From Cellvibrionaceae bacterium (GTDB taxonomy: Bacteria; Pseudomonadota; Gammaproteobacteria; Pseudomonadales; Cellvibrionaceae), in contig JALUYN010000605.1 of the NCBI GenBank assembly GCA_027012915.1, positions 1-7,051 on the forward strand: a stretch of DNA of 7,051 nt, written 5' to 3'. The first letter of the stretch is position 1, and every line of letters begins with the position of its first letter. The position numbers were made by a program, and so were the translations under genes. Below are positions 1-5,863 of the stretch, one piece after another. The notes under the pieces were generated by a model. The model was not told the origin of the DNA. It worked only from the letters and a program-made list of their open reading frames with translations, and did no database searches.

Positions 1-943
1 CATCACAGACTTCGTCCATGCGTTTTTGCAGCAGACCGGTTTTGTCTTTTTCGAGCAGAGCGTCCCAATGACGCCCCCACACAACTTTGATCACATTCCA
101 ACCGGCACCGCGGAACACGCCTTCCAATTCCTGCATGATTTTGCCGTTGCCGCGCACCGGACCATCGAGCCGCTGCAGATTGCAGTTGACCACAAAGATC
201 AGGTTTTCCAGCTGTTCACGACCAGCCAGTGAGATAGCGCCCAGTGATTCTGGTTCATCGCACTCGCCATCGCCGAGAAAGGCCCACACTTTGCGATCGC
301 CACGAGGCACCAAACTACGTGCCGACATATAGCGCATAACGTGAGCCTGATAGATCGCCTGAATCGGACCCAAGCCCATGGATACCGTAGGAAATTGCCA
401 GTAATCCGGCATTAACCAGGGGTGTGGATAGGAAGACAAGCCATGGCCATCTACTTCGCGACGGAAGTTATCGAGCTGCTCTTCGTCAAAGCGCCCCTCG
501 AGATAGGAGCGGGCATACATGCCAGGGGAAGAGTGCCCCTGAAAATAAATAAGATCTCCGAGACCATCTTCGCTGCCGCGGAAGAAATAGTTGAAACCAA
601 TATCGTAGAGCGTCGCAGCAGAGGAAAAGCTCGAAATATGCCCTCCAAGACCGTCGTCGTTGTCATTGGCGCGCATCACCATCGCCAATGCGTTCCAGCG
701 AATCAATGAACGGATGCGACGTTCCATAAACAGATCCCCGGGCATGCGTTTTTCATTGGCGACCGGGATAGTATTTCGGTAGGGCGTGGTAATGGCAGCC
801 GGAAGCTTAACGCCCGCGTGTGTGGCACGCTCGGCCAGTTTTAATAGCAAAAAAGAGGCGCGCTCTTTTCCGGCATAGCGAATCACCGAGTGCAGCGCAT
901 CCAGCCATTCTTTGGTTTCAAGGGAATCTATGTCCTCTTGCAT
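1..943 (-). CDS. aceE: Pyruvate dehydrogenase E1 component (homodimeric type), N-terminal 314 codons, cut by window edge
   Basis: E1 of the cytosolic pyruvate dehydrogenase complex performs thiamine-diphosphate-dependent decarboxylation of pyruvate and reductive acetylation of the E2 lipoyl groups. The translation follows E. coli AceE almost without gaps: ERRIRS at 75-80, GGHISSF near 100-106 (His102 matches active-site His106), FQGHSSPG near 134-141 (His137 matches His142), and SSYPHPWLMPDYWQFPTVSMG at 170-190. The ThDP/Mg motif is visible as GDG at 224-226 followed 29 residues on by NCN at 253-255. The start is ATG 943-941, with GAGGA eight nt upstream and no longer conserved N-terminus. 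The family is about 890 residues, so roughly a third is here; the C-terminal transketolase domains lie beyond position 1. aceF would be expected downstream, outside the window. No frameshift or missing catalytic residue is seen. Identity is essentially certain. Confidence 0.97.
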   Translation of the reverse strand, partial: MQEDIDSLETKEWLDALHSVIRYAGKERASFLLLKLAERATHAGVKLPAAITTPYRNTIPVANEKRMPGDLFMERRIRSLIRWNALAMVMRANDNDDGLGGHISSFSSAATLYDIGFNYFFRGSEDGLGDLIYFQGHSSPGMYARSYLEGRFDEEQLDNFRREVDGHGLSSYPHPWLMPDYWQFPTVSMGLGPIQAIYQAHVMRYMSARSLVPRGDRKVWAFLGDGECDEPESLGAISLAGREQLENLIFVVNCNLQRLDGPVRGNGKIMQELEGVFRGAGWNVIKVVWGRHWDALLEKDKTGLLQKRMDEVCD

Positions 944-1040
944 TCCACGTATCCTCATCGACTATTTTCAATAGGTGGTTTTTTGGAGAGGCCGCAGATT
1001 CAGCATCGCGACAACACCAAAGGGCCCCATGACCAGCGGG

Positions 1041-1057
1041 TCTATATTATATATAGA
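1041..1057. promoter_or_regulatory. A+T-rich inverted repeat over the aceE -10
   Basis: Two perfect 7-nt arms (TCTATAT at 1041-1047 and ATATAGA at 1051-1057) flank a 3-nt centre and cover the TATAAT proposed as the aceE -10. A dyad here could be an operator that occludes RNA polymerase, but A+T-rich sequence makes chance palindromes likely. It does not resemble the enteric PdhR operator (ATTGGT...ACCAAT). Confidence 0.3.
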
Positions 1058-1075
1058 AGAACCTATTATTTTCTA
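1046..1075 (-). promoter_or_regulatory. Candidate sigma70 promoter of aceE
   Basis: On the minus strand a consensus TATAAT occupies 1051-1046. It has a moderate -35-like TAGAAA (4 of 6 matches to TTGACA) at 1075-1070 and an 18-nt spacer. This would start transcription near 1039 and leave an untranslated leader of about 95 nt before the aceE ATG. The region is clearly more A+T-rich than the flanking genes. The -35 is weak, so the call rests mainly on the perfect -10 and its position in the only gap upstream of aceE. Confidence 0.45.
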
Positions 1076-1129
1076 CATGAATAATGAAAATAATCTGAGA
1101 GAATACAGGTGTTTTATTGCAGAATTATT

Positions 1130-1147
1130 GCCCCCCCCTGGGAGGGC
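1130..1147 (-). terminator. Possible weak terminator after the M16 peptidase gene
   Basis: Beginning 7 nt after the peptidase stop codon, the minus strand can form a 7-bp G+C-rich stem (1147-1141 with 1136-1130, one G-T pair) and a 4-nt loop. One arm is a run of eight G on that strand (eight C on plus, 1131-1138). The bases that follow are A/T-rich (CAATAATTCT) but contain no proper U-tract, so intrinsic termination would be inefficient. Confidence 0.35.
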
Positions 1148-1153
1148 CTGAAA

Positions 1154-3985
1154 TCAAGGATAAATATAGGCAGGCGACTCCAATTTGAACGCTGACGTGT
1201 CCGTCACCACATTGCTTGCAGGGATCCCCTGCGAGAATTTGGAGGCGGTAAACCACATGGCTCGAGCATTGTTCAGCAGACCTTGCAACTTTGCCTCAAA
1301 CTGCGCTTCGGTCAAGCCCCGCAGGTAGTCAACCATTCTGTCGCGGTCATCGAATTCAAAATCCTTTGCCGCCAACTGCCCCCAGAAACGAGCCGTCTGC
1401 TCTTGAAGGTTCTTGGGTGGTTCCAGCAACCGCTGAATCAATGCGCTGCGATGTGATTCAAAATCGTCAACACCCGCCTCGGCTTGAGCCAGGTACTCGT
1501 TGATAGCCGCAACCACAGCGGACAGCTCTGCCGAAGGCGACTGCACCACAAACAACGATCCCGCCACATCCTTATAGTTCATTGCGGTAACAAACACGAT
1601 ATAGCCCAGCTGCTGCTCCGTGCGCAGCTGGTGAAAGAAAGACGACTTCAGCGATTGCTGCATCAAAGCCATGGTCGCCCGAGACTCCAGCGAGTCTGAG
1701 TCCGACTGCAGATACAGAGCCGCGGCCACATCGGTATGATCAACAACTATGGGCAAATGCGGCAGCTGCCCGGCACTCAATTTCACCACTTTCGCCGCTA
1801 CCACTGAGTTGTCGCCCTGCTGCTGAAGATGCGCTGCCACGATGCTCGCCAACACCTGAGCTTCGTCCGCATCCACATTACCGTGAGCGAGCATAGTGAA
1901 GGTAGCTCCTTGCCAAAGAGACTCAGCAAAATTAGTCAGATCCTCAAAATGGGTTTTCTGCAGGACCTTCACCAACTCATCATCGTCCCAATAGGGCGAG
2001 AATAACGCAGCAGGCAATTTTCGAAACAGCTGTCGATAGGGAGTCAACTGGCGGGTGTTTTTCCATGCTTTGAGTTGTTCCTGTTTCAGGCTCTCAAAAC
2101 GCGCTTTGGAGAACTCTCCCTGTTGCGCCACCTCCAGCACTCGACTCAGCAATTCCCGCTGACGATCACTGTAACCACCCACAGCGATATCAAACCCGCG
2201 AGTGTTGGCGCTAAAGTTAAAGTGCAAACCCGCTAACAGAGCCGGATAGGCAAACTCATTGAGTTTATCGTTAACCAGTGACGCATACAGAGTGCTCAAC
2301 ACCACGGATTCGGGTGTCACTCCAACCTGGGGGGTCTTGAGGCGAATCTGGATATTGGCTTTGGGGACCTGATACTTTTGATCTTGCAGATGCCATAACT
2401 CGCCTTCAGCAAACTGTGTCAACCGCTGCGGCACCTGTTGCACAAGATCCTGAGCCTCTTTCAACTCGAGGTTTCGAGGCACAAATGGATTCTTGCCCGG
2501 CAAAGTCAGTTCTTCTCCCAGCGCCGTGTTTTGGGTTGACGATTGGCCAGCCTCCACCCGATAGGGCGTGCTGTACAATTCACTGCGACGATCTGCAGAC
2601 TCTGTTTGACTGGTAACCACCACAACGCGATTTTCTTCGGTCATACTCGCCAGATACTGTCGAATCAGCTGGGCATCGAAACGATCAAAGGCATAACCAC
2701 CCCGCAGATAATCCGCCACCGGGTAGGCGTGCATTTGATTCGATAACGCACTTACCGTGCGAATCGCGCTGCCCTTCTCGGTAAAACGAAACGCGATATC
2801 CGCCAACTGTTGCTGCTCGGTGTAGCGCCATTCATCCAGTCCTCGCTCCTGAATGCGAACGATCATAGCCTGTGCCAATGCCTCGATCTCCGTGCGATGC
2901 TGAAAGCCCTTTTCAGTCAATTGCATGGAAATTTCAAACCAGCCCTGATTCAAGCCCGTCGCATTGGCGCCCGCCGCCAGGGATTCCACCCAACCTTTCT
3001 GTTTTAAGAGCGCATAGAGGCTTCCCTCACCCTCGTGTCCCAGCAGGTGCCCCAAATATTGCAGAGGTTTTTCTCTGTAGTGAGCTCTGGCCGACGCCAC
3101 CGGGTAAAGCAGATCGAGGCGATACTCCTGCTTTTCCGAACGGATATGCAAGCGCATGGGCAAACGGCCCTCGTCGAACAATGGCTGCCCCTCGATATGA
3201 GCCGCAGCATCTCGCTTGGGCACCTCGGCAAACAGAGGCAGAACCAACTGCTCCAATTCGGCAATGGATTCGCGACCCAGCACTACCAGCGTCATACGAT
3301 CCGCGCTGTAGTAATCGTCATAGAATTTCAATAAGTCATCACGCACCGGGCGCTCTTCGCGGTCCTCCAGGGTATCTAGATTGCCGACTGTGAATTTGGA
3401 CATGGGGTGATCGCTGCTGGCGATTTCGCGAAACACATCACGCTCGCGGCGGTAGCTGTCTTTAATCTTGGCGCGATATTCAGAGTGCACCGCATTGCGC
3501 TCGCGGGTCACATATTGAGGAGTAAACAAGGGCGCGATAAAAAACTGGGCAAAGCGATCCAGAGCCTGGGGCAAGGCATCAGCTTTAACATCAAAAAAGT
3601 AGTTGGTGTGCTCCGGGCTGGTATAAGCATTGTGCGAGCCGCCCTGCTGAGCTACGAATTTCTGATAGTCATCGGGGGCGGGGTATTTTTCAGTCCCCAG
3701 GAACAGCATGTGCTCGAGAAAATGCGCCAGACCGGCGCGATCTTTCGGGTCGTCGGCACTGCCCACCGCCACATCCAGAGAGGCCGCTGCTTTCTGCGAT
3801 TCCGGGTCCGAAATCAACATCACGCGAAGACCATTTTCCAACTGCCGGTAAGCATAAATGCGATCGTCGTTCTCACTTTGAACAATGACATTGCCATCAA
3901 TCGTTTGATATCCCGGCACCAATGAACAAGCCGCCAGCAATAATCCACACACCGCGATAGCGAATCGCATTCCCGCTTTTGTCAT
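1154..3985 (-). CDS. ptrA: Pitrilysin-like M16 zinc metalloprotease, predicted lipoprotein
   Basis: Insulinase/pitrilysin (M16A) peptidase of 943 residues; E. coli PtrA is 962. It probably degrades short to medium unfolded peptides. The inverted zinc motif HFLEH is at 88-92 (His88, Glu91 catalytic, His92), and the third ligand Glu169 lies in HSEY, all at the same numbers as in E. coli pitrilysin. The C-terminal half has LRTEQQLGYIV with Arg788 and Tyr795, the pair (seven apart) that positions substrate in insulin-degrading enzyme. The expected architecture is two N-terminal M16 domains (about 45-385), a middle domain (about 390-670) and a C-terminal catalytically dead domain. The N-terminus is a signal peptide ending in lipobox LAAC with Cys20, then Ser, which favours the outer membrane. 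E. coli PtrA is a soluble periplasmic protein. The start ATG 3985-3983 has GGAG seven nt upstream. The gene is monocistronic by spacing. The symbol is by homology. Confidence 0.9.
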   Translation of the reverse strand: MTKAGMRFAIAVCGLLLAACSLVPGYQTIDGNVIVQSENDDRIYAYRQLENGLRVMLISDPESQKAAASLDVAVGSADDPKDRAGLAHFLEHMLFLGTEKYPAPDDYQKFVAQQGGSHNAYTSPEHTNYFFDVKADALPQALDRFAQFFIAPLFTPQYVTRERNAVHSEYRAKIKDSYRRERDVFREIASSDHPMSKFTVGNLDTLEDREERPVRDDLLKFYDDYYSADRMTLVVLGRESIAELEQLVLPLFAEVPKRDAAAHIEGQPLFDEGRLPMRLHIRSEKQEYRLDLLYPVASARAHYREKPLQYLGHLLGHEGEGSLYALLKQKGWVESLAAGANATGLNQGWFEISMQLTEKGFQHRTEIEALAQAMIVRIQERGLDEWRYTEQQQLADIAFRFTEKGSAIRTVSALSNQMHAYPVADYLRGGYAFDRFDAQLIRQYLASMTEENRVVVVTSQTESADRRSELYSTPYRVEAGQSSTQNTALGEELTLPGKNPFVPRNLELKEAQDLVQQVPQRLTQFAEGELWHLQDQKYQVPKANIQIRLKTPQVGVTPESVVLSTLYASLVNDKLNEFAYPALLAGLHFNFSANTRGFDIAVGGYSDRQRELLSRVLEVAQQGEFSKARFESLKQEQLKAWKNTRQLTPYRQLFRKLPAALFSPYWDDDELVKVLQKTHFEDLTNFAESLWQGATFTMLAHGNVDADEAQVLASIVAAHLQQQGDNSVVAAKVVKLSAGQLPHLPIVVDHTDVAAALYLQSDSDSLESRATMALMQQSLKSSFFHQLRTEQQLGYIVFVTAMNYKDVAGSLFVVQSPSAELSAVVAAINEYLAQAEAGVDDFESHRSALIQRLLEPPKNLQEQTARFWGQLAAKDFEFDDRDRMVDYLRGLTEAQFEAKLQGLLNNARAMWFTASKFSQGIPASNVVTDTSAFKLESPAYIYP

Positions 3986-4009
3986 ACTTCGACTCCAAAA
4001 ATTTACACT

Positions 4010-4015
4010 ATTATC
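4010..4015 (-). promoter_or_regulatory. Candidate -10 element of the M16 peptidase gene
   Basis: GATAAT (5 of 6 to consensus) on the minus strand at 4015-4010 lies 24 nt upstream of the start codon and would give a very short leader. The expected -35 window (about 4033-4038) reads AGCTGC, which is not -35-like and falls inside the edge of the hairpin repeat array. Either the promoter is activator-dependent, or the real one lies elsewhere. Confidence 0.25.
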
Positions 4016-4020
4016 GCTGC

Positions 4021-4211
4021 CTGCGCCCCCAAGCAGCTTCTCTTGAAGCTTCGCTTCAATTCACCTTGTCCCGCCTCTGGCAACATACGACCGCCACGAA
4101 TGGCGGAAGTGCAGATATTGCAGGACGCCTACATGGATGTAGGTGCTAGAGCACTGCAGGAACAAGTGCCGCGCAAATATCTGCCCGTACATCCTGTACA
4201 TCGTCGCTACC
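4021..4211. repeat. Hairpin repeat unit, copy A (full length)
   Basis: About 191 bp, first unit of a head-to-tail array in the gene-free gap between perM and the M16 peptidase. It is built from consecutive small perfect stem-loops: TTGAAGC/GCTTCAA (4043-4059, loop TTC), CCGCCA/TGGCGG (4091-4106, loop CGAA), a long-range GCAGATATT/AATATCTGC pair (4111-4119 with 4176-4184) and GTACA/TGTAC (4187-4199, loop TCC). The long pair encloses CCTACA/TGTAGG (4128-4143, loop TGGA) and GTGC/GCAC (4143-4154). Folded, this is a branched cruciform-like structure. The interior 47 bp (4126-4172) is absent from copy B. An open frame crosses it only because no stop interrupts the repeats. Confidence 0.85.
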
Positions 4212-4359
4212 TGCTTACCCCAGGGCACCCTCTCTTGAAGCTTTGCTTCAATTCACCTTGTCCTGCCTCTCGCGACATACGACCGCCATGGATGGCGGAA
4301 GTGCAGATATTGCAGGAGCAAATATCTGCCCGTACATCCTGTACATCGTCGCTACCGGC
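4212..4359. repeat. Hairpin repeat unit, copy B (47-bp shorter)
   Basis: Second unit in the same orientation, starting with a diverged segment (4212-4230) that loosely resembles the start of copy A, then nearly identical to copy A from 4231. It keeps TTGAAGC/GCTTCAA (4235-4251, loop TTT), CCGCCA/TGGCGG (4283-4298, loop TGGA) and GTACA/TGTAC (4332-4344). The GCAGATATT/AATATCTGC pair (4303-4311 with 4321-4329) now closes a tight hairpin because the inner two stem-loops are missing. Differences from copy A fall mostly in loops, for example TTC to TTT and CGAA to TGGA, so stems are preserved. Confidence 0.85.
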
Positions 4360-4396
4360 GTCCTGCCTCTCGCGACATACCGTACATCCTGTACAT
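4360..4396. repeat. Hairpin repeat remnant, copy C (collapsed)
   Basis: The first 21 nt (4360-4380) are identical to 4260-4280 of copy B, and the next 16 nt (4381-4396) are identical to 4331-4346. Copy C is therefore copy B with exactly 50 bp (4281-4330, two hairpins) removed, and it also lacks the leading TTGAAGC hairpin. Only the GTACA/TGTAC stem-loop (4382-4394) survives. It abuts the A-tract of the perM terminator directly. Confidence 0.85.
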
Positions 4397-4398
4397 AA

Positions 4399-4428
4399 AA
4401 AAGGCGGTAACTTTATTTACCGCCTTTT
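4399..4428. terminator. Strong bidirectional intrinsic terminator downstream of perM
   Basis: A perfect 12-bp stem (AAAAGGCGGTAA at 4399-4410 with TTACCGCCTTTT at 4417-4428) has a 6-nt loop. On the minus strand the hairpin starts 21 nt after the perM stop and ends in a run of six T, a textbook terminator for tusA-perM. On the plus strand it also ends in TTTT and a T-rich stretch, so it can stop transcription entering from the repeat side. Confidence 0.9.
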
Positions 4429-4449
4429 GCTTTCTTACAACACCAAGTC

Positions 4450-5508
4450 CTAGCTGTGCCGCACTGCCAAGGGCCATGCATTGGCTATCGCCTTCAGCAA
4501 CGTTGCCAGAGGAATGGCAAAAAACACTCCCCAGAAACCCCATAGGCCACCGAATACCAGCACCGCCATGATAATTGCCACTGGATGCAGGTTCACCGCC
4601 TCGGAAAACAACAGCGGCACCAGCACATTGCCATCCAGAGCCTGAATTACAGTGTAGACCGCAAACAACCAATAAAATTCGGGGCCAATGCCCCACTGCC
4701 AGAACCCAATCACCAATACTGGAATGGTAACCAGCGCCGCACCGATATATGGAATCACCACGGACAGTCCTACCAGCAGCCCCATCAACAGAGCGTACTT
4801 GAGCCCCAGAATGGCGAAAGCAATGCACGAGACGATGCCCACCACCAGGATTTCGATGACCTTGCCACGCACATAGTTGGCCACCTGCATATTCATTTCG
4901 TGCCACACCTGGCGCATCATGGGGCGTTCGCTGGGGAGCATATTACTTAGCCACTTGAGAATCTGGTCGCTGTCTTTCAAAAAGAAGAACACCAGAATCG
5001 GCACCAAAATCAAGTACACCAGCATGGTGGCGATCATCGGCAGACTCGCCACTGACAAGCTCACCAGGCTCTGGCCCAGCTCGCCAATTTCACGCCCGGC
5101 CAACTCGGTCAACTGATTGATCTGGATTTCGGAAATCAACTGCGGATAGCGCTCGGGCAACAACATCAGCTGTTGTTGTCCCTCTTCGAGGATACTGGGC
5201 ACTTCGCCAATCAGCTTCATACTCTGCTGCCAGATTACAGGCATCACAAACAGCAGTGAAATCACCAAGGCCGACATCAGTGTCAGGGTCGCGGCAGACA
5301 CCGAAAGCCAGTGCGGAGCTCCCCAGTCTCGCAAGCGATCCACCATACCCTGCATCAAAAAGGCAATTACGATACTGGCAAATACGGGGGTGAGCACCCC
5401 TCCCATCGTCAGCACCACGACTATCGCAGCGACCAATAGCAAGGCGAATAACACTGCCTCTTCGTTGCCCAAATATCGATCGAGCCAGTTTCTCAATATG
5501 TTTAGCAT
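4450..5508 (-). CDS. perM: PerM, AI-2E transporter family inner-membrane protein
   Basis: Polytopic inner-membrane protein of 352 residues in the AI-2E exporter (DUF20/PF01594) family. It matches E. coli PerM (YfgO, about 353) along its whole length. Conserved signatures seen are VPILVFFFLKD near 169-179, QVANYVRGKVIE near 208-219, GLSVVIPYIGA near 247-257, ALDGNVLVPLLFSEAVNLHP near 290-309 and GGLWGFWGVFFAIPLATLLKA near 320-340. Hydrophobic segments lie at about 17-35, 38-55, 68-92, 150-178, 214-236, 238-268, 278-318 and 319-343, with a soluble stretch at about 95-148. PerM's own substrate is not established; some relatives export autoinducer-2 or act as sodium/proton antiporters. The start ATG 5508-5506 has GGAG five nt upstream. 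It begins 12 nt after the tusA-like stop, so the two are probably co-transcribed, and it ends at the strong terminator. Confidence 0.93.
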   Translation of the reverse strand: MLNILRNWLDRYLGNEEAVLFALLLVAAIVVVLTMGGVLTPVFASIVIAFLMQGMVDRLRDWGAPHWLSVSAATLTLMSALVISLLFVMPVIWQQSMKLIGEVPSILEEGQQQLMLLPERYPQLISEIQINQLTELAGREIGELGQSLVSLSVASLPMIATMLVYLILVPILVFFFLKDSDQILKWLSNMLPSERPMMRQVWHEMNMQVANYVRGKVIEILVVGIVSCIAFAILGLKYALLMGLLVGLSVVIPYIGAALVTIPVLVIGFWQWGIGPEFYWLFAVYTVIQALDGNVLVPLLFSEAVNLHPVAIIMAVLVFGGLWGFWGVFFAIPLATLLKAIANAWPLAVRHS

Positions 5509-5520
5509 GTAGACTCCGTA

Positions 5521-5748
5521 TCAGGCTTTCTGCAGTACGTAAGTGAAAACGCCATCTGCTTCTTCGCTAGAAAGCAAGGCATGGCCACTGAGCTCTGCAA
5601 AAGTCCTAAAATCTTTGGCCGAACCGGCATCTGTGGCATGAACTTTTAGGGTGTCACCGGACTCCAATCCGTTAAGCGCCAACTTGGCTTTAAGTAGCGG
5701 CATGGGACACGCCAGTCCTTTCGCATCAATTTCCTGAGTTACCTGCAT
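5521..5748 (-). CDS. TusA/SirA-family sulfur carrier protein (PA1006-like)
   Basis: Small cytosolic persulfide carrier of 75 residues. It has the family hallmark Cys14-Pro-Met-Pro in GLACPMPLLKAK, then the beta strand LKVHATDAGS, DFRTFAELSGH and a C-terminal EEADGVFTYVLQK. TusA proteins accept sulfane sulfur from cysteine desulfurase on this Cys and pass it to tRNA thiolation or molybdenum-cofactor pathways. Location next to perM and bepA points to the Pseudomonas PA1006 group, linked to molybdenum homeostasis, rather than E. coli TusA itself, so no symbol is given. I chose ATG 5748-5746 because the family begins a few residues before GLACP. The frame stays open to a GTG at 5817, which would add 23 unconserved residues. 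The Shine-Dalgarno is poor for either start. Likely first gene of a tusA-perM operon. Confidence 0.9.
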   Translation of the reverse strand: MQVTQEIDAKGLACPMPLLKAKLALNGLESGDTLKVHATDAGSAKDFRTFAELSGHALLSSEEADGVFTYVLQKA

Positions 5749-5774
5749 AGCACCACACTGTGAACTAAAAATGA

Positions 5775-5803
5775 ATCGTAGGGGACTAAAAGCGTCCGGA
5801 CAA
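5775..5803 (-). promoter_or_regulatory. Candidate promoter of the tusA-perM operon
   Basis: Minus-strand TTGTCC (5803-5798, 4 of 6) and TACGAT (5780-5775, 4 of 6) are separated by the ideal 17 nt. Transcription would start near 5768, about 20 nt before the chosen ATG. That lies downstream of the alternative GTG at 5817, so this promoter supports the shorter protein. The -35 overlaps a perfect 8-nt palindrome GTCCGGAC (5794-5801). Confidence 0.35.
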
Positions 5804-5863
5804 ATCCAGCATGACACTATACACTTGCAGCGAAACTCGATACATCGGCAAACGGATCATTCT

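Noticed and set aside
2872..3925. Long plus-strand open frames (2872-3393 and 3407-3925)
   Set aside because: They are antisense shadows of the M16 peptidase, whose zinc motif and full domain order are intact in this region.
4021..4396. CRISPR array or integron attC sites
   Set aside because: The units are about 190 bp with near-identical sequence throughout, without regular short repeats and unique spacers. I see no cas genes, no integrase, no attC core consensus and no cassette genes.
4043..4453. A 136-codon plus-strand open frame with an internally repeated peptide
   Set aside because: It lies wholly over the hairpin repeats and the terminator. The peptide repeat arises because copies A and B are offset by 192 nt, a multiple of three. 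There is no ribosome binding site, no recognisable domain, and it runs through the terminator stem into the 3' end of perM.
4352..4906. A 184-codon minus-strand open frame
   Set aside because: It overlaps perM in another frame, crosses the perM stop, the terminator and repeat copy C, and has no recognisable protein features. perM is unambiguous.
5521..5817. The longer 98-residue version of the TusA-like protein starting at GTG 5817
   Set aside because: The extra 23 residues (Cys- and aromatic-rich) are unlike the family, and the best promoter places the transcript start downstream of that GTG.
5797..5823. A bepA promoter from CGGACA (5797-5802) and TATACA (5818-5823)
   Set aside because: Each hexamer matches only four of six and the spacer is just 15 nt, so it is too weak to list as a feature.
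5771..5863. ATG 5771 as the start of bepA
   Set aside because: It would add 31 polar residues ahead of an otherwise good signal peptide, lacks a Shine-Dalgarno sequence and would sit within the tusA promoter.
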